In this document: in pieces, positions 28,127 through 36,748 of the stretch | Position numbering within the stretch: the stretch's first letter is position 1 | Layout: every line of letters starts with the position of its first letter | Made by a program: the position numbers and the translations under genes | The notes under the pieces: model-generated | Told to the model about the DNA's origin: nothing | The model's database searches: none | Seen by the model: the letters and a program-made list of their open reading frames with translations, nothing else | NCBI RefSeq assembly: GCF_023515955.1 | Contig: NZ_CP097322.1 | Location: 1,612,001 to 1,676,000 of the forward strand | Direction: 5' to 3' | DNA length: 64,000 bases | From: Streptomyces sp. RerS4 | GTDB lineage: Bacteria; Actinomycetota; Actinomycetes; Streptomycetales; Streptomycetaceae

Positions 28127-29731
28127 TCAGCCGCTGACTCCGCGGCCGAGTTCCCACAGCTGGAGGTCGGAGATGGCGTTGACCGACCACTCCACTCCGG
28201 TGATCCCGTCGCGAGCGGCGACGTACTGCTTGCCCTGCCACAGGGGCAGGACGGGCACGTCCTCGGCGACGATGTCCTGCATCTCCGTGATCGCGGGCGC
28301 GGTGACCGTACGGTCGACGTTGCGCCGGGCCTCGGGGATGAGCCTGGTGCGCACCGTGTTGTTGGCGTACGGCGTGCCCAGGAAGTTGTCCTGCTCCAGG
28401 AAGGGGGCGAGGAAGTTGTCGGCGTCCGGGTAGTCGGGGAACCAGCCGAGCCCGTAGGCGGCGTAGTCGCCCTTCTTCTGCGCGGGGCGGAATTCGCCCC
28501 ACTCCTTGCCCTGGACGGTGATGTCGAAGAGCTGGGTGGAGTTGAGCTGGGTCTTGAGGGCCTCGAACTCGGCGGCGGTGCCGTCGCCGTAGTGGTCCGT
28601 GGTGTAGTTCAGGGTCAGCTTGACGGGGGTCTTGATCCCGGCCTCCTTCAGGATGCTCGCGGCCTTGGCGGTGTTGGCCTCGCCGTAGCGGTTGAAGAAG
28701 GAGTTGACGTGGCCGCCGACGGCGGTGGGGACGAGGGAGTACAGGGGCTGCGCGGCCTTGCCGTAGACCTTGGAGATGACGTTGTTGCGGTCGACGGCGG
28801 CGGCGAGGGCCTGGCGTACGGCCTTGTCCTTGACGACGGGGGCGTCGGTGTTGAAGCCGAGGTAGCGGATCTCCAGGCCGGGCAGCGGGACGAGCTTGAC
28901 GCCCTTGGGGGGCTTCGCCGCGAACTCGCTGATCTGGGAGGGCGCCAGGGTGCGCGAGACCATGTGGACGGCGCCGTCGGCGAGGGCCTTGCCCATCGTG
29001 GCGGAGTCGTTGAAGGAGCGCAGCTCGACCTTGTCGTTGTGGAGCTTGAGGTCGCCCTTGTAGTGGGGGTTCTTGGTGAAGACGGCGCGGACGAGGTGGT
29101 TGTCCTTGACCTCCGCCTTCATCGTGTAGGGGCCGGAGCCGTCGACGGCGAAGCCGGGACGCAGCTTCCTGGCCTCGTAGTTCTTCTCGCTGACGATGCC
29201 GGCGGCGGGGGTGGAGAGCTTGTAGGGGAAGGTCGCGTCGGCGGTCTTCAGGTGGAAGACGACGGTGTCGGCGCCCTTGACCTCGACGGTGTCGAGGGTG
29301 GAGAGGAGCGCGGAGGGGCCGTTCTCGTCCTTGATCGCGCGGACGCGGTCGATGGAGAACTTGACGTCCTTGGCGGTGAGCGGGTCGCCGTTCGCGAACT
29401 TCAGTCCCGGCCGCAGGGTGCAGCGGTAGCTCTCGTTGCCCGTGTCGGTGAAGCGGCAGTCGGACGCGGCTTCGGGGACGGGCTGGCCGCCGCCGCGCGG
29501 GGTGTGCATCAGCGTCTGGACGGTCTGGCGCAGGACGTTCCAGGCGCCGGCGTCGTAGGCGTAGGCGGGGTCGAACGGGGCGGGTGCGTAGTCGGCGGCC
29601 TCGAACCGGTCGGTGGTGCCGACGACGATCGCTCCGGACGCTGCTCCTCCGCCGCTCGCGCTGCCGCAGGCGGACAGCGCGGGGGTGAGCAGGCCGATCG
29701 CGGCCGTCAGCACCATGGTCTTGCGGTTCAT
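28127..29731 (-). CDS. Oligopeptide-type ABC transporter solute-binding lipoprotein 2
   Basis: 534-residue paralogue of the downstream gene. Signal peptide MNRKTMVLTAAIGLLTPALS ends with the lipobox LSAC. The signature region is FANGDPLTAKDVKFSIDRVR, and GLGWFPDYPDADNFLAPFLE matches the corresponding segment of its neighbour. Final segments VLPLWQGKQYVAARDGITG are shared too, showing an old tandem duplication rather than a recent one. It leads the pair, with the promoter expected in the long AT-richer gap upstream. Ligand (peptide, nickel or other) unknown. Confidence 0.92.
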   Translation of the reverse strand: MNRKTMVLTAAIGLLTPALSACGSASGGGAASGAIVVGTTDRFEAADYAPAPFDPAYAYDAGAWNVLRQTVQTLMHTPRGGGQPVPEAASDCRFTDTGNESYRCTLRPGLKFANGDPLTAKDVKFSIDRVRAIKDENGPSALLSTLDTVEVKGADTVVFHLKTADATFPYKLSTPAAGIVSEKNYEARKLRPGFAVDGSGPYTMKAEVKDNHLVRAVFTKNPHYKGDLKLHNDKVELRSFNDSATMGKALADGAVHMVSRTLAPSQISEFAAKPPKGVKLVPLPGLEIRYLGFNTDAPVVKDKAVRQALAAAVDRNNVISKVYGKAAQPLYSLVPTAVGGHVNSFFNRYGEANTAKAASILKEAGIKTPVKLTLNYTTDHYGDGTAAEFEALKTQLNSTQLFDITVQGKEWGEFRPAQKKGDYAAYGLGWFPDYPDADNFLAPFLEQDNFLGTPYANNTVRTRLIPEARRNVDRTVTAPAITEMQDIVAEDVPVLPLWQGKQYVAARDGITGVEWSVNAISDLQLWELGRGVSG

Positions 29732-30212
29732 GCTGGACGTACTCCCTCACCCGGCACTTGGTCAAAGCGGCGTAGAGGGCACTGCGCTGCGGTCGCCCGT
29801 TCAGGGCGGAACGATCGGGCCGGTGTGTGACGATCGGTCCACGCGGCGCCGGCGACAGGGTGTGTGTCCGGTGCGGCAGAGGTGCGTGCGTAGTGCCCGC
29901 GTCGACATTAGTGGCCCCGGACGGGATGGCTGGAACCGGCAGGAGTTGGGACGTAACCGGACGGTGATGGGAGCGGACTGACCGCTCATGCGGGTGTCTT
30001 CGCAGATGCGGTCAGGAGATGATCAATCCGGACACATGGGAAGGCCGCGTGGGCACGGTGTGGCCCCGGCGGGGGTCCTGCGGGTGACCAAGGTCACCCG
30101 GCGCGGGCGGCGGATGGGGGATGGAATTTCGGCCTCCGGTGCCGGGCACGGAAGATCCTCCCGCGCGATCCGGGAGCGGACCCCGAACTGTTCGGTACGC
30201 AGCGTGCGCGGT
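29732..30212. other. 481-bp gene-free interval with an operator-like palindrome
   Basis: No convincing coding sequence. The left part is the expected promoter region of the two binding-protein genes; the right part is the 3' flank of the HAD gene. At 30081-30100 lies CGGGTGACC-AA-GGTCACCCG, a 9-bp perfect inverted repeat with a 2-base centre, too tight for a good hairpin and therefore more operator-like. No U-rich terminator seen. Confidence 0.5.
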
Positions 30213-30914
30213 TCAGTTCATCGGAGTGATGAGCGAGCGCAGGAACGGCAGGTCCACGTCCTCCAGGGAGCGGACGACGGTGCGGCCGGGCGCGGGGTCG
30301 ATGAGCCCGACGGAGGGGATGGCCACGACGCGGCAGCCTGCGGCCTCGGCGGCGGCGACGCCGGTGGCGGTGTCCTCGATGACGGCGCACCGCGAGGGGT
30401 GCGCGCCGAGGGTCCGGGCGGCGAGCAGGTACGGGTCCGGGTGGGGCTTGGTACGGGGGACCTCGTCGCCGGCGACGGTGAGGTGGAAGCGGTCGCGGCC
30501 GAGGGTCCGCAGCACCTGGTCGATGACGCGGCGGTGGGAGGCGGAGACGAGGGCGGTGGGCACGTTGTGCCGCGCCAGCTCGTTCAGGAGCCGTTCGGCG
30601 CCGGGCATCAGGGGGACATGGCCGGCGATGCGGGCCTCGAAGCGCTCGTTGAGCAGGACGCTGAGTTCGGCGAGGCCGATGTCGGCGCCGGTGGCCTCGA
30701 TGAGGAAGCCGGCGCTGCGGCTCATGGGGCCGCCGACCACGATGTCACGCCAGGCGTCGTCGAGTTCGTGGCCGAGCTCCCGGAAGATCTCCGCTTCGAT
30801 CTCCCACCAGAATCCCTCGGTGTCGACGAGGGTGCCGTCCATGTCGAGCAGCACCGCCTGCAGGGCGTGCCCGTCGGCCGTGCGGGCGACGGGGGCGGGG
30901 ACGGTGCTGGTCAT
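30213..30914 (-). CDS. HAD-superfamily hydrolase (beta-phosphoglucomutase-like)
   Basis: 233-residue phosphatase. Motif I is LLDMDGTLVDTEGFWWEIE with the nucleophile and acid/base Asp pair, motif II is TALVSASHR, motif III Lys in VPRTKPHPDPYLLAA, motif IV CAVIEDTATGVAAAEAAGC. The helical cap sits between motifs I and II. ATG 30914 (MTSTVPAP) is preferred; the upstream frame overlaps a terminator. Likely acts on a small phosphorylated metabolite such as a sugar or glycerol phosphate, but the substrate is not shown by sequence. Downstream of metH but beyond its terminator. Confidence 0.9.
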   Translation of the reverse strand: MTSTVPAPVARTADGHALQAVLLDMDGTLVDTEGFWWEIEAEIFRELGHELDDAWRDIVVGGPMSRSAGFLIEATGADIGLAELSVLLNERFEARIAGHVPLMPGAERLLNELARHNVPTALVSASHRRVIDQVLRTLGRDRFHLTVAGDEVPRTKPHPDPYLLAARTLGAHPSRCAVIEDTATGVAAAEAAGCRVVAIPSVGLIDPAPGRTVVRSLEDVDLPFLRSLITPMN

Positions 30915-30940
30915 GCGGGCGCCTCTCTGGGGGACGACAA

Positions 30941-30993
30941 GGCCGGTCACCTGGACCCGTGGGCACATCCCCCCGGGGAACAGGTGACCGGCC
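30941..30993 (-). terminator. Terminator after metH
   Basis: GGCCGGTCACCTG and CAGGTGACCGGCC form a 13-bp perfect stem with a 27-base loop that contains a smaller C/G hairpin. It begins 33 bases after the metH stop and is followed on the minus strand by TTGTCGTCC. Confidence 0.75.
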
Positions 30994-31026
30994 TGTTTGG
31001 GACCGACCAGTGTACGCCGCTACGCC

Positions 31027-34000
31027 TCAGCGTGCGTTGAAATATTTCGCTTCGGGGTGGTGAATCACGATGGCGTCGGTGGACTGTTCGGGGTGGAGCT
31101 GGAATTCCTCCGACAGGTGGACGCCGATCCGCTCCGGCTGGAGGAGGTCGGCGATCTTGGCGCGGTCCTCCAGGTCGGGGCAGGCACCGTAGCCCAGGGA
31201 GAAGCGGGCGCCGCGGTACTTGAGGTCGAACATGTCCTCGACCTTGTCCGGGTCCTCGCCGCCGAAGCCCAGCTCCGCGCGGACGCGGGCGTGCCAGTAC
31301 TCGGCCATGGCCTCGGCGAGCTGGACGGACAGGCCGTGCAGCTCCAGGTATTCGCGGTAGGAGTCGGCCTCGAAGAGCTTGGCGGTGGCCTCGCCGATCT
31401 TCGAGCCGACGGTGACGACCTGGAGGCCGACGACGTCCGTCTCGCCCGACTCCTCGGGGCGGAAGAAGTCGGCGAGGCACAGGCGGCGGCCGCGCCGCTG
31501 GCGCGGGAAGGTGAAGCGGGTCCGCTCGTTGCCCTGCTCGTCGAGGATGATCAGGTCGTCGCCCTTGGAGACGCAGGGGAAGTAGCCGTAGACGACGGCC
31601 GCTTCGAGGAGGTTCTCGGTGTGCAGCTTCTCCAGGAGGCCGCGCAGGCGCGGGCGGCCCTCCGTCTCGACCAGTTCCTCGTACGTGGCCCCGCCGGCGC
31701 GGGCCTGCTTGAGGCCCCACTGCCCCTTGAAGAGGGCGCCCTCGTCCAGCCAGGAGGCGTAGTCCTTGAGCGGGATGCCCTTGACGACGCGGGTTCCCCA
31801 GAACGGCGGGGTGGGGACGGGGTTGTCGACGGAGACGTCCGAGCGGGCGCCCGGCTCCTCGGGCTCCTCCACCTGGACCACGGGAGTGTCCCGCTTGGGG
31901 ACGCGGCGCTGCTTGAGTTCGGGCAGGGTGGCGCCGGGGACGCCGCGCTTGACGGCGATGAGGGCGTCCATCAGGCGCAGGCCCTCGAAGGCGTCGCGGG
32001 CGTAGCGGACCTCGCCCTCGTAGATCTCGTGGAGGTCCTGTTCGACGTAGGCGCGGGTGAGGGCGGCGCCGCCGAGGATGACGGGGTAGTCGGCGGCCAG
32101 CTTGCGCTGGTTGAGCTCCTCCAGGTTCTCCTTCATGATCACGGTGGATTTCACGAGGAGACCGGACATGCCGATGACGTCGGCCTTGTGTTCCTGGGCG
32201 GCTTCGAGGATCGCGGAGACCGGCTGCTTGATGCCGATGTTGACGACGTTGTAGCCGTTGTTGGTCAGGATGATGTCGACGAGGTTCTTGCCGATGTCGT
32301 GGACGTCGCCGCGGACGGTGGCGAGCACGATGGTGCCCTTGCCCTCGTCGTCGCTCTTCTCCATGTGCGGTTCCAGGTGCGCCACCGCCGTCTTCATGAC
32401 CTCCGCGGACTGGAGGACGAAGGGCAGCTGCATCTGGCCGGAGCCGAACAGCTCGCCGACGACCTTCATGCCCTCCAGGAGGGTGTCGTTGACGATGTCG
32501 AGGGCGGGGCGGGTCTGGAGGGCCTCGTCGAGGTCGGCCTCCAGGCCGTTCTTCTCGCCGTCGATGATGCGGCGCCGCAGCCGCTCCTCCAGGGGCAGGG
32601 CGAGGAGCTCCTCGGCACGGCCGGCCTTGAGGGACTTGGTGTTGACGCCCTCGAAGAGGGCCATCAGCTTCTGCAGCGGGTCGTAGTCGCCCTCGCGGCG
32701 GTCGTAGATGAGGTCGAGGGCGGTGTTGACCTGTTCCTCGTCGAACCGGGCGATCGGGAGGATCTTGGAGGCGTGGACGATCGCGGAGTCCAGGCCGGCC
32801 TTGACGCACTCGTCGAGGAAGACGGAGTTGAGCAGGACGCGGGCGGCCGGGTTGAGGCCGAAGGAGATGTTGGACAGGCCCAGGGTGGTCTGGACGTCGG
32901 GGTGGCGGCGCTTGAGTTCGCGGATCGACTCGATGGTGGCGATGCCGTCCTTGCGGGACTCCTCCTGGCCGGTGCAGATGGTGAAGGTCAGGGTGTCGAT
33001 GAGGATGTCCGACTCGCGGATGCCCCAGTTGGTGGTGAGGTCCTCGATGAGGCGCTCGGCGATGGCCACCTTGTGCTCGACGGTGCGGGCCTGGCCCTCC
33101 TCGTCGATGGTCAGGGCGATCAGCGCGGCGCCGTGCTCGCGGGCCAGTCGGGTGACCTTGGCGAAGCGGGAGTCGGGTCCGTCGCCGTCCTCGTAGTTGA
33201 CCGAGTTGATGACGGCGCGGCCGCCCAGCATCTCCAGGCCGGCCTGGATGACGGGGACCTCGGTGGAGTCCAGGACGATCGGCAGGGTGGAGGCGGTGGC
33301 GAAGCGGCCGGCCAGCTCCTTCATGTCGGCGACGCCGTCGCGGCCGACGTAGTCCACGCACAGGTCGAGCATGTGCGCGCCCTCGCGGATCTGGTCGCGG
33401 GCCATCTCGACGCAGTCGTCCCAGCGGGCCTCCAGCATGGCCTCGCGGAACTTCTTCGAGCCGTTGGCGTTGGTGCGCTCGCCGATGGCCATGTACGAGG
33501 TGTCCTGCCGGAACGGCACGGTCTGGTAGAGCGAGGCGGCGCCGGGCTCCGGCTGCGGGCTGCGCTCGACGACGGCCGTGCCGCGGACCCGCTCGACGAC
33601 CTGGCGCAGGTGCTCGGGGGTGGTGCCGCAGCAGCCGCCGACGAGGGAGAGTCCGTACTCGCGGACGAAGGTCTCCTGGGCGTCGGCGAGCTCGGGGGCG
33701 GTCAGCGGGTAGTGAGCGCCGTCCTTGGTCAGGACGGGCAGACCGGCGTTGGGCATGCAGGAGAGCGGGATGCGGGCGTTGCGCGCGAGGTAGCGCAGGT
33801 GCTCGCTCATCTCGGCGGGGCCGGTGGCGCAGTTCAGACCGATCATGTCGATGCCGAGGGGTTCCAGCGCGGTGAGCGCGGCGCCGATCTCGGAGCCGAG
33901 CAGCATGGTGCCGGTGGTCTCGACGGTGACGGAGCAGATCAGGGGGACGCTGACGCCGAGGGCCTCCATGGCGCGGCGGGCGCCGATGATGGAGGACTTG

Positions 34001-34539
34001 GTCTGCAGGAGGTCCTGGGTGGTCTCGACGAGCAGCGCGTCGGCGCCGCCGGAGATCAGGCCTTCGGCGTTGATCTGGTAGGCGTCACGGATCTGGCCGT
34101 AGGTGATGTGGCCGAGGGTGGGCAGCTTGGTGCCGGGGCCGATGGAGCCGAGCACCCAGCGCTGCTGCCCGGTGGAAGCGGTGAACTCGTCGGCGACCTC
34201 GCGGGCGATGCGCGCGCCGGCCTCGGACAGCTCGAAGTTGCGCTCGGCGATGTCGTACTCGGCGAGGGCGGCGTAGTTGGCGCCGAAGGTGTTGGTCTCC
34301 ACGCAGTCAACGCCGACGCCGAAGTACGCCTCGTGGACGGAGCGCACGATGTCGGGGCGGGTCACGTTCAGGACCTCGTTGCAGCCTTCGAGCTGCTGGA
34401 AGTCCTCCATGGTGGGGTCCTGCGCCTGGAGCATCGTTCCCATGGCTCCGTCGGCGACGACCACGCGGGTCGCGAGCGCCTCTCGGAGGGCATCGGCCCG
34501 GGTCTGGGTGTCTGCGGGCGGGTTCGGCAACGAGGCCAT
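31027..34539 (-). CDS. metH: Cobalamin-dependent methionine synthase
   Basis: 1170-residue enzyme transferring methyl from methyltetrahydrofolate to homocysteine through cobalamin. N-terminal homocysteine domain starts VVVADGAMGTMLQAQDPTME and ends with the zinc motif LVGGCCGTTPEHLRQV. A pterin domain follows (FREAMLEARWDDCVEMA, LVLDSTEVPVIQAGLEM). The B12 domain has RGDVHDIGKNLVDIIL, with the cobalt-ligand His. The activation domain shows RLCLADFFRPEESGETDVVG. ATG 34539 follows AGGGAG; open frame upstream is spurious. Divergent from gylR across 252 bases in which I recognise no cobalamin riboswitch. Confidence 0.96.
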   Translation of the reverse strand: MASLPNPPADTQTRADALREALATRVVVADGAMGTMLQAQDPTMEDFQQLEGCNEVLNVTRPDIVRSVHEAYFGVGVDCVETNTFGANYAALAEYDIAERNFELSEAGARIAREVADEFTASTGQQRWVLGSIGPGTKLPTLGHITYGQIRDAYQINAEGLISGGADALLVETTQDLLQTKSSIIGARRAMEALGVSVPLICSVTVETTGTMLLGSEIGAALTALEPLGIDMIGLNCATGPAEMSEHLRYLARNARIPLSCMPNAGLPVLTKDGAHYPLTAPELADAQETFVREYGLSLVGGCCGTTPEHLRQVVERVRGTAVVERSPQPEPGAASLYQTVPFRQDTSYMAIGERTNANGSKKFREAMLEARWDDCVEMARDQIREGAHMLDLCVDYVGRDGVADMKELAGRFATASTLPIVLDSTEVPVIQAGLEMLGGRAVINSVNYEDGDGPDSRFAKVTRLAREHGAALIALTIDEEGQARTVEHKVAIAERLIEDLTTNWGIRESDILIDTLTFTICTGQEESRKDGIATIESIRELKRRHPDVQTTLGLSNISFGLNPAARVLLNSVFLDECVKAGLDSAIVHASKILPIARFDEEQVNTALDLIYDRREGDYDPLQKLMALFEGVNTKSLKAGRAEELLALPLEERLRRRIIDGEKNGLEADLDEALQTRPALDIVNDTLLEGMKVVGELFGSGQMQLPFVLQSAEVMKTAVAHLEPHMEKSDDEGKGTIVLATVRGDVHDIGKNLVDIILTNNGYNVVNIGIKQPVSAILEAAQEHKADVIGMSGLLVKSTVIMKENLEELNQRKLAADYPVILGGAALTRAYVEQDLHEIYEGEVRYARDAFEGLRLMDALIAVKRGVPGATLPELKQRRVPKRDTPVVQVEEPEEPGARSDVSVDNPVPTPPFWGTRVVKGIPLKDYASWLDEGALFKGQWGLKQARAGGATYEELVETEGRPRLRGLLEKLHTENLLEAAVVYGYFPCVSKGDDLIILDEQGNERTRFTFPRQRRGRRLCLADFFRPEESGETDVVGLQVVTVGSKIGEATAKLFEADSYREYLELHGLSVQLAEAMAEYWHARVRAELGFGGEDPDKVEDMFDLKYRGARFSLGYGACPDLEDRAKIADLLQPERIGVHLSEEFQLHPEQSTDAIVIHHPEAKYFNAR

Positions 34540-34752
34540 GGTGGGGCTCCCTGGAGTGCGACGGCTGTCGGCTTTGCACCCCTGCCTGTGTCGGGGGCGC
34601 ACGCGGTCAGGGTAACCGTGTGGCGCCCCACCCGGTGAGAGCGTCCCACCAAACGGACTGCATCCTGTCCGGCGGGGCGCGTACGGGGCGTACGGGCGCG
34701 CCGCACCCTGGGAACAGCCCAAGCATGCACAAGGTCGGCATCGACCGATAGT

Positions 34753-34769
34753 GTTCAGCATTGTCGAAC
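34753..34769. promoter_or_regulatory. Candidate GylR operator upstream of gylR
   Basis: GTTCAGCATTGTCGAAC, partly palindromic (GTTC...GAAC), 22 bases before the gylR start codon. It matches a site upstream of glpF at 15 of 17 positions. Such sharing fits autoregulation and regulation of the glycerol genes by an IclR-type repressor. Confidence 0.6.
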
Positions 34770-34791
34770 TACGTCAGCAGGAGGCTGCGCG

Positions 34792-35559
34792 ATGGCACGG
34801 AACATCCAGTCGCTCGAACGAGCCGCTGCGATGCTGCGACTCCTGGCGGGCGGGGAGCGCCGGCTGGGCCTGTCGGACGTGGCGTCCGCGTTGGGCCTGG
34901 CCAAGGGCACGGCGCACGGGATCCTGCGCACCCTGCAGGCCGAGGGCTTCGTCGAACAGGACCCGGCCTCGGGCCGCTACCAGCTGGGCGCGGAGCTGCT
35001 GCGGCTGGGCAACAGCTACCTGGACGTGCACGAGCTGCGCGCCCGCGCCCTGGTCTGGACGGACGACCTGGCGCGGGCGAGCGGCGAGAGCGTCTACGTG
35101 GGGGTGCTGCACCAGAGCGGGGTGCTGATCATGCACCACGTCTTCCGCCCGGACGACAGCCGTCAAGTGCTGGAGGTGGGCGCCATGCAGCCGCTGCACT
35201 CGACGGCCCTGGGCAAGGTGCTGTCGGCGTACGACCCGGTGGCGCACTCCCAGGCGATGGAGGTCGAGCGGGAGGCGTTCACGCCCCGTACGGTCACGGA
35301 CGCGACGGGCTTCGAGGAGATCCTGGAGCTGACGCGGGCGCGCGGCTGGGCCGCCGACGTGGAGGAGACCTGGGAGGGCATCGCCTCGGTGGCGGCGCCG
35401 ATCCACGACCGGCGCCGGATGCCGGTGGGCGCCGTCGCGGTCGCGGGCGCGGTGGAGCGGGTGTGCGGGGAGTCCGGGGAGCCGCGGGCGTCCCTGGTGG
35501 CGTCCGTACGGGACTGCGCGAGGTCGGTTTCGCGCGACCTCGGGGCGGGCCGGTTCTGA
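34792..35559 (+). CDS. gylR: IclR-family glycerol operon regulator GylR
   Basis: 255-residue repressor of glycerol catabolism. Winged helix-turn-helix at residues 4-60: NIQSLERAAAMLRLLAGGER, LSDVASALGLAKGTAHGILR and TLQAEGFVEQDPASGRYQLG. The C-terminal effector domain (about 75-245) contains SVYVGVLHQSGVLIMHHVFR and LHSTALGKVLSAY, which probably binds glycerol 3-phosphate. AGGAGG precedes ATG 34792. Position directly before glpF-glpK-glpD and the repeated operator sequence identify it as the S. coelicolor GylR orthologue. Own terminator downstream. Confidence 0.93.
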   Translation: MARNIQSLERAAAMLRLLAGGERRLGLSDVASALGLAKGTAHGILRTLQAEGFVEQDPASGRYQLGAELLRLGNSYLDVHELRARALVWTDDLARASGESVYVGVLHQSGVLIMHHVFRPDDSRQVLEVGAMQPLHSTALGKVLSAYDPVAHSQAMEVEREAFTPRTVTDATGFEEILELTRARGWAADVEETWEGIASVAAPIHDRRRMPVGAVAVAGAVERVCGESGEPRASLVASVRDCARSVSRDLGAGRF

Positions 35560-35579
35560 GCTTGACCTGAAGGTCTTTG

Positions 35580-35629
35580 ATCCACCCGATGGCGCGTCCG
35601 AGCGCCATTTGGGTGGATTTTGTCTTTTT
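35580..35629 (+). terminator. Rho-independent terminator after gylR
   Basis: ATCCACCC-g-ATGGCGC pairs with GCGCCAT-tt-GGGTGGAT around a 6-base loop, followed by TTTGTCTTTTT. This is the most canonical terminator in the window. The rest of the 325-base gap to glpF holds the glpF promoter/operator. Confidence 0.9.
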
Positions 35630-35742
35630 CCGATCGATCAATGGCCGGTTTTGGTCGATCGTACCGAGTGGTAACGATCCGGTTCTTTGACCTGGTCAAC
35701 CCTTGACGCCTTCTTCACCCAGGCGGAAAACTGCCGTTCATC

Positions 35743-35759
35743 GGTCGGCATTGTCGAAC
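35743..35759. promoter_or_regulatory. Candidate GylR operator upstream of glpF
   Basis: GGTCGGCATTGTCGAAC, matching the site before gylR at 15 of 17 bases, including the block GCATTGTCGAAC. It lies about 126 bases before the glpF start, and TTGTCG inside it could be a -35 element. Confidence 0.6.
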
Positions 35760-35884
35760 ACCTACCGGCAATACGCGTTAGGGTATGGCGAGGCCAAGGA
35801 CCGGTGCAGCACTCACCGAGTGCGTGGACCACCGGAGGGACCCGGTGTCCGCCCACCCCTGGACGTAAGACAAAGGAGTCGCGG

Positions 35885-36667
35885 GTGTCCAGCTCCGACA
35901 TCTTCATCGGCGAGACCATCGGTACCGCCCTGCTCACACTGCTCGGCGGTGGCGTCTGCGCCGCCGTCACGCTCAAGAGCTCCAAGGCCCGTAACGCGGG
36001 CTGGCTCGCGATCACCTTCGGCTGGGGTTTCGCCGTCCTGATCGCCGCATACGTCTCCGCGCCCCTGTCCGGCGCGCACCTCAACCCGGCGGTCACCGTC
36101 GGCATCGCCGTCAAGACCGGCGAGTGGGGTGACGTCCCGGTCTACTTCGCGGGCCAGCTGCTGGGCGCCATGCTCGGCGCGGTCCTCATGTGGGTGACCT
36201 ACTACGGCCAGTTCCGCGTGCACCTCGCCGACCCGGAGCACATCCGCGACGCCAAGCTCGGCCCGGAGGACCCGCACCCGCACGACGTCGCGGGCCCCGT
36301 CCTCGGCATCTTCTCCACGGGCCCCGAGATCCGCAACGTCGTCCAGAACCTCGCGACCGAGATCATCGGCACCGCCGTCCTCATCCTGGCGATCCTCACC
36401 CAGGGCCTCCAGGACGGCGGCAAGGGCCTCGGCGTCATAGGCGTCCTGATCACCTCCTTCGTGGTCGTCGGCATCGGCCTCTCGCTGGGCGGCCCCACCG
36501 GCTACGCCATCAACCCGGTCCGCGACCTCGGTCCGCGCATCGTCCACGCCCTGCTCCCGCTGCCCAACAAGGGCGGCTCGGACTGGGGCTACTCCTGGAT
36601 CCCGGTCGTCGGCCCGCTCGTCGGCGCCGCGCTCGCCGGCGGTCTGTACAACATCGCGTTCGCCTGA
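35885..36667 (+). CDS. glpF: Glycerol uptake facilitator (MIP family)
   Basis: 260-residue aquaglyceroporin with six membrane helices and two half-helices. The first NPA box is intact in [15 protein letters not shown]. The second reads [16 protein letters not shown], so NPV replaces NPA, while the RDLGP that marks glycerol-permeable members is kept. GTG 35885 follows AAGGAG. First gene of the glpFKD operon, with glpK 81 bases downstream. It should let glycerol enter for GlpK to trap as glycerol 3-phosphate; regulated by GylR. Confidence 0.93.
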   Translation: MSSSDIFIGETIGTALLTLLGGGVCAAVTLKSSKARNAGWLAITFGWGFAVLIAAYVSAPLSGAHLNPAVTVGIAVKTGEWGDVPVYFAGQLLGAMLGAVLMWVTYYGQFRVHLADPEHIRDAKLGPEDPHPHDVAGPVLGIFSTGPEIRNVVQNLATEIIGTAVLILAILTQGLQDGGKGLGVIGVLITSFVVVGIGLSLGGPTGYAINPVRDLGPRIVHALLPLPNKGGSDWGYSWIPVVGPLVGAALAGGLYNIAFA

Positions 36668-36748
36668 TCAGCATCGGCAAGCATGAGCGGTAACCGCACC
36701 GCCCGTCCTGATTCCGCCAACTCCACAGACCTGCCAGGAGCAGCCACC

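Noticed and set aside
30997..34638. Plus-strand open frame covering metH
   Set aside because: Shadow of metH; Asp/Gly/Val-rich, no motif.
34540..34752. Possible cobalamin or SAM riboswitch before metH
   Set aside because: I looked for the B12-box and a SAM-type core on the minus strand and saw neither.
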